From contig OX439137.1 in assembly GCA_949318235.1 (NCBI GenBank), positions 1,031,747 through 1,095,746 of the forward strand: a stretch of DNA of 64,000 nt. Direction: 5' to 3'. Source of the stretch: Ecdyonurus torrentis. Lineage: Eukaryota; Arthropoda; Insecta; Ephemeroptera; Heptageniidae. The notes under the pieces are model-generated. The model was not told the origin of the DNA. It made no database searches and was given only the letters and a program-made list of their open reading frames with translations. Made by a program: the position numbers and the translations under genes. Of the stretch, positions 36,691-47,175 are shown piece after piece (position 1 is the first letter of the stretch; each line of letters begins with the position of its first letter).

Positions 36691-36971
36691 AATGATAGTA
36701 ATGTTTTTTTTTATTACGACTTGATAATAAATCGATTTTTAGCAAGAAAATGTATAATTGTAATTTTTAGTATAATATATTATATATAAATATCAGTTCT
36801 ATAATAAAACTAATCCATTTATTGGATTTCTCACCCATTTTTACCCCTAAATACAAAATTTCATATTTTTAGGGGTTGAGGGTACTTAGCAGTATAAGTC
36901 CGAAGTAGTTACAATGTTATATAGTTCAAATTGCGAAGTTCTAGTAAGTCTGTTACAGAACTGCAGTGCTA

Positions 36972-37036
36972 GGACCGGCTCCCATGTGATCATCAAAGTT
37001 AAGCAACGTCGAGCGTGGTCAGTAGTTGGATGGGTG
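36972..37036 (+). rRNA. 5S rRNA-derived fragment (pseudogene)
   Basis: The segment from CGGCTCCCATGTGATCATC through AAAGTTAAGCAACGTCGAGC to GTAGTTGGATGGGTGA matches the middle of animal 5S rRNA, including the internal control region (A box TTAAGCAACGTCGAGC; C box AGTAGTTGGATGGGTGA). The first 30 or so bases and the last 25 are missing. The fragment ends directly in an A-rich run (about nine A), as in a retroposed copy or a SINE3-type head. Confidence 0.75.
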
Positions 37037-37479
37037 AAAAAAAAAATTAAAGTTCAAGCTATATATAATAACAACGCAAAAATATTTTTTTAAATTCTTT
37101 TGTTACATTTCAGCACCAAAATGTTCAGTAACTAATGCGCTGCTTATTTATATATCAAAATAAGCATTAAAAATTTTTTTGTTCAAGATCTTGCAAGATC
37201 TTGGTCCAAGATCTGGCAAGATCTTGGACCAAGACCTTGCAAGATCTTGACACAAGACCTTGCAAGGTCTTGACCAAAAATCTTGTTCAAGATCTTGCAA
37301 GATCTTGCAAGGTCTTGGCCAAGAATTTTGAGCAGGGACCAAATCCAGCTAAAAAAAAATGTTTTTTAAATTTCTTTCAAATTTTTTTCCACACAACATA
37401 CCCTATGGCTTCTCAACGTAAGCAAAGCACCATTTAGTGCTCGGCACAAGTCGAGACGCTCCTCCAGTTCGTGCCATAC

Positions 37480-37985
37480 ATTCTGCAAAATGTGCGTTTC
37501 TGGGGCACATAGAGACCTGATTGCTCCCGCATTTTTGAGAGGGACAGTCCAAAAATTAACATGTGTTGTTGCGAGGTTTACGACCGCATCATTGGCCCGT
37601 TTATTTTCAATGAACAAAGTAGGAAGTGGGCAGTTTATGTGGACATGCTAGAGCATTACGCCGTGCCTCAGTTACTACAAGCCCAGTAAGAGTGGAACTA
37701 CGATCTAATCTTCACGCAGGATGGCGCCCCTCCTCACTGGGCACTGGCTGCCAGACACTTCTTAAACCAGACCTTCCTAAAAAGGTGGTTGGGATGCAAT
37801 GGACCACTGGTATGGGCACCAAGATCTCCTGATCTTACTCCTCCCGAATACTTTCTTTGGGGCTATGTGAAGGATGTTGTTTTTAAAACACTAGTGCGAA
37901 ACATCAGGGACCTCAAACTACGCATCACAGAAGCGATCAACTTTGTCACTCCCGAGATGTTGCAGAATGTATGCCCAGAAGTGGG
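37480..37985 (+). pseudogene. Mariner-like transposase remnant
   Basis: Reading across stops gives YDRIIGPFIFNEQ near 37580, QDGAPPHWALAARHFLNQTF near 37715 and WAPRSPDLTPPEYFLWGYVK near 37820. These are the catalytic blocks of insect mariner-like transposases, with 36 residues between the Asp of DGAPPH and the Asp of SPDLTP. A TAA lies about 40 bases before the DGAPPH block, and the N-terminal DNA-binding domain is absent. It is not functional. Confidence 0.8.
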
Positions 37986-38176
37986 ATTTTTTCGGCCCAG
38001 GCTCGTTTTTTACTTTTTGGCGTCTCGCAAAAGAACCAAGCAACGCAACCAAATTTTGTTTTTAGTTTTAAAAATGTGTAAATTCAGGCTTCAATTTGAT
38101 GTAATAAAAGTTTAAAAAATAATAAAATTTCTAATTTTTATAGCATCTTGAAATCGTAGCGATTTTTGTGGTCACC

Positions 38177-38181
<5 letters not shown>

Positions 38182-38224
<43 letters not shown>

Positions 38225-38244
38225 TCATATCATATATATATATA
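38182..38244. repeat. (TA)n microsatellite
   Basis: TA units with an ATTCATATC interruption near 38225, between the mariner-like element and repeat R2. Confidence 0.9.
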
Positions 38245-38790
38245 TATCAATTCTACCAATTCTACCAGATAAGAAAGCAGCAAAATAATATACAGTAGAG
38301 GTTTGAGGTCACACACCACTCCCAGAAGATAAGCCACTACCATGTGTTCTAAATGCTAAGCATACAAAACCAAACACATTTTTGATAAAAGTCAAGCGAG
38401 CGAGTAATGTTACTCAAGCCTACTCAAGGTTGTATCTATCTGACCACACGTGTTGACTATCAATGCCTTCTATATATCGACAAAGTCAAATAGCTTTCTC
38501 GTATCTTAGAAAATGAATCATGCGACCTTGAACCATAACTCTTCTCTTCATAGAACTCATAGTCGCATCACAAATTTTCTATGTTACGAGAAAGCTATTT
38601 GACTTCAACGATATAGTAGTGTCACTGATTAAAATATACTTTTCCTTCTTCCAGTGTGTGCGATGTTTATATCTTAAACTTTACAATCAGCGGAAAGTAT
38701 TATATTATAATATATATATTTGCATGAGGCCATGCCGGGAACTGTTTATATAATATACAGCTCTATGCAGAGAATTTAAGACGTGGTCCT
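38245..38790 (+). repeat. Dispersed repeat R2, copy 1 (copy 2 at 53170-53570)
   Basis: Shared in order: TCAATTCTACCAATT, GATAAGAAAGCAGCAAAATA, ACAGTAGAGGTTTGAGGTCA, AGTCAAGCGAGCGAGTAATG, ACTTTTCCTTCTTCCAGTGT and CATGCCGGGAACTGTTTATA. Both copies follow a (TA)n tract and, before that, a mariner-like element of a different family. This copy carries an extra MITE (38479-38610). Confidence 0.8.
38477..38610. mobile_element. Small MITE inserted in repeat R2
   Basis: About 130 bp with inverted ends: AAGTCAAATAGCTTTCTCGT at the left and ACGAGAAAGCTATTTGACTT at the right. The paralogous repeat at 53390-53410 lacks it and runs straight through CTATATATAGTGACGTCACT. ATAT lies at both borders, so the target is TA-rich. 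Confidence 0.75.
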
Positions 38791-38895
38791 TTTAGCTATA
38801 ACTCCTATGTTATTTGCATGTAGAGCGACTTTCTGCCACTGGTTTGTTTGCTCAAGGTCGCGAAGGGGGCGTGGCTCGCCGTTGTCGAAGAGGAC

Positions 38896-40131
38896 CATAG
38901 GGACTTCAGGACTGCTACAGATTGGAATGTTTTTTTTTATCGTTTCCTGATTCAACTTTAAATTATTATTCCTTTTGTTTCCCATAAAAATATTGTAATA
39001 AAAAATAATAACTGGCGGAGCTGCACTTCAAACATTTTGACAAAAGTAAAAAATCAATTTATATTTAATAAATATCAAGATTTTTCACTTATATAATGAG
39101 TTTTTAAGTTATGAGCTTAAATATGAATCTTTGAAGTAATTTTTTGCTATAAAAATACATATAATAATTGTATTTGTAGTTTTGCATGAGAATATAGGTA
39201 TAGGTATGTATTTGTAATTTTACAGATCTGTTATTTTACTTTGAAATGCATGAGACTTTAATTCCCCAATTTTTGCAGAAAAAATTTAAATGAGTAGTTT
39301 TAAGGCAATTCATTTCATTAAAGCATTATGCATACTAAGTAATAGTATGCATTAGTAGCAAATTGTACTTCAACACAATTTGTTGCCTTTTATTATAATT
39401 CCAATTAAAAATACTACCTTTTAATGTTTTTCTTTTTATTAAAGAAAATAAAAAATAAAAATAATACAAAGTTCAAATCTACTAAATTTATATATTTCAA
39501 CAGTCCTCATAATAAAAAATGTAATTAGGTGCGTAAGAACTAATTAAATTCCTCTAATGTGCTGCGAAAATTGTTGAAAAGTATCAAGTTTTTAAAAAAA
39601 AAATTATATAGTTAAAAGTCATAGGGTAAAATTTATTTTATAAACTCATGTAACGTAAAAATTCACAATAGTGCAAAAAGTTTCAATATTAAGAGCTAAG
39701 TTCTGAAGTGCAGCTCTGCCCATTATCAATTTTTTTTATTGAAATCAAAAGAAATATTAATTAGAAGTTGAATTAAAAGGTTATGAGAATCACATTCCAA
39801 ATTCTGTAGCAGTTCTCTAGTTTCTCTTGATAGTAACAGCAATTATAGCAGAGCATTTTTAATTTTCATATTTATATTCAATCATATATATAAATCTTAA
39901 CTTTTAAATTCTAAAAAAATATTAATTATAATAATGGTAAAAAAAAAAAGCCTCATATATACCACGATTGAGCGTGTATAACTGCCATGATTAGCAACTT
40001 TTGTGTCTGAATTTACATTATTTAGTATAATTATATAACATTTTGTGAATAAATAATAGTAATTCATTGCTATCAAATGAATTTGTTAAAAACTTTTAAC
40101 AGAAAGACTCATAAAAATATATTTAAAAACA

Positions 40132-40135
<4 letters not shown>
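38896..40135 (+). repeat. Dispersed repeat R1, copy C
   Basis: Direct partner of 33215-34498. It ends in a (TA)n tract (40134-40175), as copy B does. Differences are scattered substitutions and small deletions, for example loss of the CATGCATGCATTTCGAAGTA segment present in copy B near 33918. Confidence 0.75.
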
Positions 40136-40179
<44 letters not shown>

Positions 40180-40320
40180 CAGAGGCGCCGACTTACAAAT
40201 TTCTAATGATTGCCGGAATAGGCATACGCGGGGGGTATGGGGGGCGGAGCCGGCCAAAGCCCGCCGCAGGTAAAAATTTTCTGGGGCCACGCCCCTTTTT
40301 ACACAAATTAATGCATTTTT
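40180..40320. repeat. GC-rich block with GGGGGGTATGGGGGGCGGAG
   Basis: CGCGGGGGGTATGGGGGGCGG followed by GGGGCCACGCCCC. It is related in layout to the block at 27740-27835 inside the hAT-type element (GGGGGGTACGGGGGAGCTTAG, then ACGCCCCTTTTTT). Here it follows GAGGCGCCGACTTACA and probably marks the end of another non-autonomous element. Confidence 0.5.
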
Positions 40321-41338
40321 AAACAGGGTGAGATTTTTTTTAACCTCAAAAGTTCACTGCTACTTTAGAATTTACACCATTAAATGATACTCATAAAAAA
40401 AACAAATAATAATAATAATAAAGGAATCGACGCAGTATAACTCGCAATTGTTATAAATAATAATAGATTCAAAAAGCCAATCAACAATTTAAAATCCAAA
40501 TTTTTTTATTTGCAAAAAAGTCAATAAATAGTTAGTTTCCTTACTAACTTTTACCAAAATGAATAAAAAAAAAATGCCCTGCATGTCTTAATTTGATATT
40601 TAACTCAATTAACACCTGGCTTTGTTGTACATAAAGCCCCAAACTCATTATAACGTTTATTATGAGTGTAAAAAAAAAAACTTTATTAAGATCACTGCCT
40701 TCGTGCACTTTAAATCGTTATGCAATGCAGGACACCAGTTTGAAAACCATGAATTTATTAATTACAAAGGAACACACTGATTTTTTACTTGCGGCAGTGC
40801 AGTGTGCAATGATAATTTATGATAACCGTACTGTGCAGTGTGCTACAATTATCGCAAAAGACTTGCCTAAATTGATCTATTTTTATCAATTTTTTCAGTG
40901 CAACGGATTTTTTTTATTATTATTATTTTTTTGGTTTACTTTTTTTTAAATTTATTTCTATATATATTATTATTATTATTATTGTATTATTGTCCTGTTT
41001 ATAAAAATTAACTGCGGAATTTTTTTCTATTTTTTTCCAGCCTATAAGTTTATATTAACTTCAATATTATGTGTACCAAATTTTAAATCCATTCATCCAT
41101 CAGCTGTGTGGAAATAATAACATAGCAAGCAGCGAAAACTCATAAAAAACTTATTAAACAAAACTTCAAAAAAAGTTATTTAGTAAAAAAAAAATATATA
41201 TATTATAATAAAGTTCCTCCTGCACGTAGGGGGATAATCGTTAAATTAGTATTTATCACCTGAACTTTCAATATTGTTGCACTATCACATTTTTTTCGTC
41301 GTTATTACAAGCTTTTCAATTTTAATAATTGCAAACCG
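40321..41338. other. Intergenic, AT-rich
   Basis: There are (AAT)n at 40406-40420 and (ATT)n at 40962-40985. The frame at 40662-40949 on the plus strand has no recognisable motif. No gene is supported. Confidence 0.4.
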
Positions 41339-41372
41339 TACACACAAAAAAAAAAGTTCAAAATTACACCGA
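41339..41372 (+). mobile_element. Candidate left terminus of the 2A/zinc-finger transposon
   Basis: TA is followed by CACACAAAAAAAAAAG and then AAAATTACACCG. The right-hand candidate at 51557-51592 is the inverse: CGGTGTAATTTT-type motifs, then CATTTTTTGTTTGTGTG, then TA. The sequence is simple, so a chance match is possible, but CAC termini, subterminal repeats and a short target duplication would fit a CACTA-like element. Confidence 0.4.
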
Positions 41373-41923
41373 AGTGTATTGATTTTTTATATAAAATAAT
41401 TTAAAATTTGATTTTAAATTATTTTAAACTAATTTTGTCTTAGTTTTGATTTGAAATGCGGAGTTTAAAATTTTTAAAACGTGATTTTACGCACTATACT
41501 CCCTTCTAACCAGTGAAAGCTAAAAATACATAACAAAACTGTAGTGCGCTGTACAACACAAACACCAAGCAGCACTCATTTTTAAAGATCGCCTACATCC
41601 TGACTGTTATAATACTATATACCTGATGCAGTCTCTGTAACTTCTGTGCTTATAGTTTTTACCATATGAAGGCAATTGAGATTCGGTATAAACAACTTAC
41701 TAGTACAATACTGTACATGTTTAAATAGAATTGTTCTATGATATTTTTTTTTCCATCACGTATAACAAATTTTTATAACTACACCACAGTATAATAAGTA
41801 TTTAGTTATTTAAATACATACAATTTTATTGATGTCCGATTTTTAGAATTACGCAGCTTAGTTTTTCAAACCATATTTTAATAAATAGAACCTTTTATTG
41901 AGTGAAATTATTTATTATAAGGT

Positions 41924-41929
<6 letters not shown>

Positions 41930-42000
<71 letters not shown>
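41930..42000. repeat. (GA)n microsatellite upstream of the transposase
   Basis: About 35 uninterrupted GA units. A (CT)n tract of similar length lies just past the transposase gene at 45543-45619, so the two are inverted relative to each other. Confidence 0.95.
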
Positions 42001-42003
<3 letters not shown>

Positions 42004-42507
42004 AAGAAAAGTAACAATGAAAATTTATACTATATCGAAGATATTATATCTTTACAGGTAAACCTAAGGTAGGTTTACAAATAAAAATTTTACACCTGCT
42101 AGGTAAGCACGTGGGTTAATGTTTTGAATATTTTTTTTATAAAAAATGACTTTCTTAATTAAGAGACTGTATTTTAATTATATGATTTAATTTAAAGTTG
42201 CTTTTTTTTTCTTCTTTTTTTTTCTTTTTTGCGTTGGATTGTACATTCTTTCCTTCAAACCTCCCCTATTTTTTCTCGCATTTTCTTAAACCTTACTTTC
42301 ACACCAAAAGCCTGCCTGCTTGCTCATCTTCCTGCCCCCGCACTACAAAACCCCGCGAAATAGTAGTCAGTGATACTTTGAGAGACTTGTATGACAGACG
42401 TGTCTTCGAGCTTAGTGATTTTATTTAGTTAAATTGTGTTGAAAAACTGATTTTTATTATAATTATATTTTAAAATTTTTAGCATTATCAACAAGTACAG
42501 AAAAAGG

Positions 42508-42517
42508 TATAAATATA
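42508..42517 (+). promoter_or_regulatory. Candidate TATA box of the transposase gene
   Basis: TATAAATATA lies 55 bases before the ATG at 42563. A start about 30 bases downstream would put the mRNA 5' end near 42540. 42200-42430 upstream is pyrimidine-rich and could be part of a longer leader instead. Confidence 0.45.
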
Positions 42518-42562
42518 TGGTAAAAAATAATATTAAATAATACAAAATACAACAATTTTAAA

Positions 42563-45490
42563 ATGGGTATAGATTTATTATCTTATCGTTCGTGTATTGG
42601 AATTTTCAATTTAACATATAAAATTGGCCGTAAAAAAATATATAAAAATGTGTATATACGGGAAAGAAAAAAAAATAAATGTAACGTAAAAATGTCTTTT
42701 ATTTTAATAATGACATTATTGTTTATTGCTGGCATTGAAATTAATCCAGGGCCTAACTTTAATTGTTTTAATTGTCCAGTTAAGCTAAAAAATATTTCAG
42801 CATTTAATTCTCATATAAAAATACACGTGCAAAACAGAAACTTTCAATATCAATGTCCATATATTCGATGTTTTTATAAAAGTAAAAAATATAACAGTTA
42901 TGAAAGTCATCTGAGGCGGTGTCATAAAACTACCAACCCTGCTCCGCTACATACGGAAACAAACACAAACGTTCTTTTTCAATGTAACGTACCTCTTTGT
43001 GCGAAATTATTTCAAGAACAATCTAATTTGATTTCTCATTTAAAAAGTCATTTCTTAAACACGAAATCTGTATGCTGTCCTCATTTGCATTGCGATTATA
43101 TTGCATATAATAGAAATTGCTTTTCTACTCATTTGAGCAGACACAAAAGAGGAGCAGGTAATTTTAACATTATCCCTATACCAAATAATAATACAAATAA
43201 TAATAATGATAATTTAAACAATAGTTATTTATCTGAAAGTCATGATAATTTAAGTGACGTAGAAATAAATGACGAAAATACAGATAATTTGTCAGAAACG
43301 TACGAAGAGTATAATTTTCATGATATAACAAAAATATTAGTTGATCAGTTTGCAAAATTTTTTTTAAAATTAGAATCTCAATATTTATTGCCGAGTTCTA
43401 CCGTGCAGCTAATAGCAGAAGATCTCAGAAATATGACAAAAATTATTCACGACCAAATTAAAGTTAAATTTAAACACGAGTTAAAAAATAAAAATATAAT
43501 AATAGAAAAAATTGATGATTTTATCGATCGCTGTCTATCATGCGATGTCATGTATTTAACATTAAATTTTAAAAATTTAAAAACCAGTGACTTTTTATCA
43601 TATTTAGGTACGTCACATTCAAGGCTCCAATATTACAAAGATAATTATAATTTTATAGAGCCAGTAGAAATGTTGCTCGGAAAAAACGATAAATATAAAA
43701 ATGAAACCTATCACTACATACCTATACAAAATACATTAGAAGTATTGTTATCAAAACCTAATTTTATTGCATCTTGTAGAGATAATAACGTAAATTCTAC
43801 TAAAAATATTTTAAAAGACTACACAGATGGAGAAGTATATAAACTGAAGTATAAAAAAAATTTCGATGAAAATACCGAGGATCTAGACCTCTTAGTTTTT
43901 GCTGATGAATTAGAACCTGCTAATCCATTAGGTGGTGCAAAATGCTACCATAAAACATTAGGCGTATATTTTACAATTGGAAATTTAAAACCTGAGTTTC
44001 GCAGCAGACTCGAAAATATTCATTTAATTTTTGTTTGCAAATCAAAGTTAGCAAGTAAATATAATATGAATAAAGTTTTTGCCAAAATTGTTTCCGATCT
44101 TAAGTATTTAGCTATGGTAGGTATAAAAATAAATAATAAAACGTATATTCCGAAATTACGTTTTATAATTGGAGATAACCTAGGCGCTGCTATCGCGGGT
44201 GGCTTTGTGCAATCATTTAATACATTCTACTTCTGCAGATTTTGTGAAATTCACAGGGACTCTTTTCGTGATGATCCTTGCATAGTCGGTCGATCAAGGA
44301 CAGCTAAAACGCATAAAAAATACGTTTTAAGAAAAACTCGAAAAAAATTAAAACACGTAAAAGGTGTTGTAATTGATTCAATTTTAAATGATTTACCTGA
44401 TTATCACGTAACAAACCCAGGTATGCCAGTTTGTGTGCACCATGATTTATTTCAAGGGTGTCTAAATCAAGACATGTGTTTAATTATTCGAGACTTAGTA
44501 TTAAAAAATTGGTTTGATTACAACACTTTGAACAGACGTATTTCTTTATTTAAATATTCTAGTAGTGATAAAATTAATAAACCTCGAAAATTAAAAATTA
44601 ATGCATTAAAATTAGACGGATCAGCTAGTGAAAATAGAACTTTTATTCGTTTATTTTCCCTTATTATCTATCCTTTAATAAAAAACGTAGATACTGATGC
44701 ATGGAAAATGTATATTATGCTAAAAACAATATGTGAAATTTCATGCGCCCCTAATATACGTCACGATCAAGTTACGCAATTATATTTCATTGTACAAAAA
44801 TATTTAAATTTAAGATCCTCAACATTTGCATCTGTAAGGTTGAAACCTAAACATCATTTTATCAGACACTACCCCTTTTTAATGTTAAAATTTGGTCCAT
44901 TAATAAGATTATTTTCAATGCGTTTTGAATCAAAACACATGATGTTTAAAAAAATCGCTAAAAATTCAAATAACTTTAAAGCTATTACAAAAACATTTTC
45001 ATTTAAACAACAGTTACATTTTGCCTATATAACTTCAGAAAATCTTTGTGAAAACAACATAAATCACTATAGTAAAGAAAATTTGCAATCAGATTTTTAT
45101 TCATTAAGCAATAAATTACAAGCTGCATTGGTTCATCTGAATATAAGTAACACGGGTACATTACTAAATAAAATTGAGTTGCACGGAACAACGTATGAAA
45201 CAAATATGTGGCTACCAACTTATTTTAAAACCGATAAATTAGTTTATGCTCGTATAAAAAAGATTTTATTTATAAATTCAAATCTAATATATTACATAAC
45301 AGATGTATTTAATTGCTTTTATGAAGAATCTTATGGATTAATTGCTATAGAAAGTCAACTCGAAGTTGATGTTTTAATTAAAAACGATGATCTTATTGAT
45401 TATTGCCCTTTGATTGCTTATGAAAATATTTCAGGTCACAACTATTTAGCACTTAAACATTCTACAATAAATATTGACTATTCATATTAA
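42563..45490 (+). CDS. 2A-like, four-zinc-finger, RNase-H-type transposase (CACTA/Plavaka/KDZ-like)
   Basis: Intronless, 975 aa. Residues 44-64 read MSFILIMTLLFIAGIEINPG and then P: a Met-led hydrophobic stretch ending in the NPGP of 2A peptides, with Gly where the usual Asp stands. Met44 (42692) is a credible alternative start. Four C2H2 fingers follow, at about 67-90, 96-122, 139-163 and 170-195. An acidic Asn-rich linker spans about 203-250. The core holds IIGDNLGAAIAGGF with FYFCRFCEIH near 530-560, VCVHHDLFQGCL near 620, and KPKHHFIRHYP...LIRLFSMRFESKH near 755-790. This order (GD...C-x2-C, DxxH-like, HHF...RFExKH) is that of RNase-H-fold transposases related to CACTA/Plavaka/KDZ and of a multicopy animal family. 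It is therefore likely to act on transposon ends in the nucleus. The reading frame is intact, which suggests recent activity. Family assignment is by motif only. Confidence 0.75.
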   Translation: MGIDLLSYRSCIGIFNLTYKIGRKKIYKNVYIRERKKNKCNVKMSFILIMTLLFIAGIEINPGPNFNCFNCPVKLKNISAFNSHIKIHVQNRNFQYQCPYIRCFYKSKKYNSYESHLRRCHKTTNPAPLHTETNTNVLFQCNVPLCAKLFQEQSNLISHLKSHFLNTKSVCCPHLHCDYIAYNRNCFSTHLSRHKRGAGNFNIIPIPNNNTNNNNDNLNNSYLSESHDNLSDVEINDENTDNLSETYEEYNFHDITKILVDQFAKFFLKLESQYLLPSSTVQLIAEDLRNMTKIIHDQIKVKFKHELKNKNIIIEKIDDFIDRCLSCDVMYLTLNFKNLKTSDFLSYLGTSHSRLQYYKDNYNFIEPVEMLLGKNDKYKNETYHYIPIQNTLEVLLSKPNFIASCRDNNVNSTKNILKDYTDGEVYKLKYKKNFDENTEDLDLLVFADELEPANPLGGAKCYHKTLGVYFTIGNLKPEFRSRLENIHLIFVCKSKLASKYNMNKVFAKIVSDLKYLAMVGIKINNKTYIPKLRFIIGDNLGAAIAGGFVQSFNTFYFCRFCEIHRDSFRDDPCIVGRSRTAKTHKKYVLRKTRKKLKHVKGVVIDSILNDLPDYHVTNPGMPVCVHHDLFQGCLNQDMCLIIRDLVLKNWFDYNTLNRRISLFKYSSSDKINKPRKLKINALKLDGSASENRTFIRLFSLIIYPLIKNVDTDAWKMYIMLKTICEISCAPNIRHDQVTQLYFIVQKYLNLRSSTFASVRLKPKHHFIRHYPFLMLKFGPLIRLFSMRFESKHMMFKKIAKNSNNFKAITKTFSFKQQLHFAYITSENLCENNINHYSKENLQSDFYSLSNKLQAALVHLNISNTGTLLNKIELHGTTYETNMWLPTYFKTDKLVYARIKKILFINSNLIYYITDVFNCFYEESYGLIAIESQLEVDVLIKNDDLIDYCPLIAYENISGHNYLALKHSTINIDYSY

Positions 45491-45508
45491 TATAAAATGA
45501 CTTTGAAT

Positions 45509-45514
45509 AATAAA
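45509..45514 (+). terminator. Candidate poly(A) signal of the transposase gene
   Basis: AATAAA 19 bases past the stop at 45490, just before the (CT)n tract. Confidence 0.55.
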
Positions 45515-45538
45515 CTGTTTTAATATGCGGTACAACGT

Positions 45539-45542
<4 letters not shown>

Positions 45543-45620
<78 letters not shown>
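45543..45620. repeat. (CT)n microsatellite after the transposase
   Basis: About 38 CT units, inverted relative to the (GA)n at 41930-42000. Confidence 0.95.
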
Positions 45621-46199
45621 AATATTATTAAAATTTATAGTTTGATAAAAAAAAAGAATGAATTATTATTAGGCAGTTAATATAGTAAAAAATATCTTGT
45701 TTAATTTTTTTTGCGTATGATTAATGCGTATTTATGCGCCACAAGTGTAAGAGAGAGAAAAAAAAGAAGAAAAAAAGAAGGATACAAGTATAATTTTATA
45801 TGGGCTATTTTATTATTTTCTATCTGGCAGGTATATTGAAAAGCAGAAAACCTTTTGTTAGATTTTCAGGAAAAAGGGGAGAGAAAACAAAAGAGAGTAG
45901 CAGTGAAGACTTTTCATATTGTTATTCTTTAACTATAAGTAAAGCAATAAAATTATGACTACCTAATTTCGTGTGAAACACAGTTATAAGCAGACTAATA
46001 TTGAAAGTTTCTGTTTCTGTTTTTTTTTTTTTTTTTTTTTTTACATCCAATACAGTTTTCAATGTCAAGCTAAACAATAAAATTATTAGTCACAAATGAA
46101 AAAATTTAAGTGGTATAATATTGTTGGGTTTTTTAATAGACGCAAAATAAATTTAAAACAAAAAAATAAAGCAAAAAAATCCCTACACGGCAATAAAAA

Positions 46200-46405
46200 T
46201 TTATGTAATTTATGCTGTTGTTATATCATTATAGCATAAATGATGCTAAATTGAAACATCTTAACAAATTATGCTGTACAACATAATATTTATACTATTT
46301 TACTATACTGTATATTTATACAGTATAGCATAAATTATTCAGTATTGAACAAATTGTGCTAAAAATGAGATAGCATAATTATTACTTGCTATTTTCGTCC
46401 GTTTA
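46200..46405. repeat. Dispersed AT-rich repeat, second copy
   Basis: Diverged direct partner of 2505-2735. Its last part (ATTTTCGTCCGTTTAGTG) runs straight into the AATG microsatellite. Confidence 0.5.
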
Positions 46406-46985
46406 GTGTATGAATGAATGAATGAATGTATGTATGTATGTATGAATGAATGAATGAATGAATGAATGAATGAATGAATGAATGAATGAATGAATGAATG
46501 AATGAATGAATGAATGAATGAATGAATGAATGAATGAATGAATGAATGAATGAATGAATGAATGAATGAATGAATGAATGAATGAATGAATGAATGAATG
46601 AACGAATGAAATATGAGCGAGTGAGGGAGTGAGTGGGTGGGTGTGAGGGTTGGCGAGCGGGTTGGCGGACGGACAGACGAACGTCTGTTAGTCCGTCTGA
46701 CGGCCGTCGTCTTCCCTCCCATTCGTTTATTGACTCACTCACTCATTCATTCATTCATTCATTCATTCATTCATTCATTCATTCATTCATTCATTCATTC
46801 ATTCATTCATTCATTCATTCATTCATTCATTCATTCATTCATTCATTCATTCATTCATTCATTCATTCATTCATTCATTCATTCATTCATTCATTCATTC
46901 ATTCATTCATTCATTCATTCATTCATTCATTCATTCATTCATTCATTCATTCATTCATTCATTTATTCATTCATTCATTCATTTA
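46406..46985. repeat. Giant (AATG)n / (ATTC)n palindrome
   Basis: (AATG)n at 46408-46602 is followed by a spacer of about 137 bases and then (ATTC)n at 46740-46983. The two tracts are reverse complements, so about 195 bp can pair. The spacer is itself a dyad: GACGGACAGACG...CGTCTGTTAGTCCGTC around 46678, with GAGTGAG/CTCACTC at its edges. The reading frames of His-Ser-Phe-Ile type across it are artefacts. Confidence 0.9.
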
Positions 46986-47049
46986 CTAATTTAGTCATTC
47001 ATTATTCATTCATTCACTAGCTATTATTTTGCTTTTAATTTTTTTTTAC

Positions 47050-47155
47050 TTTATTCATTTATTCATTCATTCATTCATTCATTCATTCATTCATTCATTC
47101 ATTCATTCATTCATTCATTCATTCATTCATTCAATTATTCATTCATTCATTCATT
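47050..47155. repeat. Second (ATTC)n tract
   Basis: About 25 ATTC units, separated from the first tract by about 65 AT-rich bases. Confidence 0.9.
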
Positions 47156-47175
47156 TGCATGGGTTAAGTGAATAA

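Larger units (their letters stand above)
35726..38179 (+). mobile_element. Mariner-like composite element with about 205-bp TIRs
   Basis: The TIRs at 35726-35930 and 37976-38179 are inverted and differ at only about eight sites. They begin CAGGGTGACCACAAAAATCG. TA flanks both ends, the Tc1/mariner target. Inside are a broken transposase (37480-37985), two clusters of CTTGCAAGATCTTG repeats and a 5S rRNA-like fragment. The long, still similar TIRs around unrelated fillings suggest a composite or serially inserted element. Confidence 0.8.

Noticed and set aside
46339..47020. Frames of repeated His-Ser-Phe-Ile
   Set aside because: Direct translation of the (AATG)n/(ATTC)n microsatellite.
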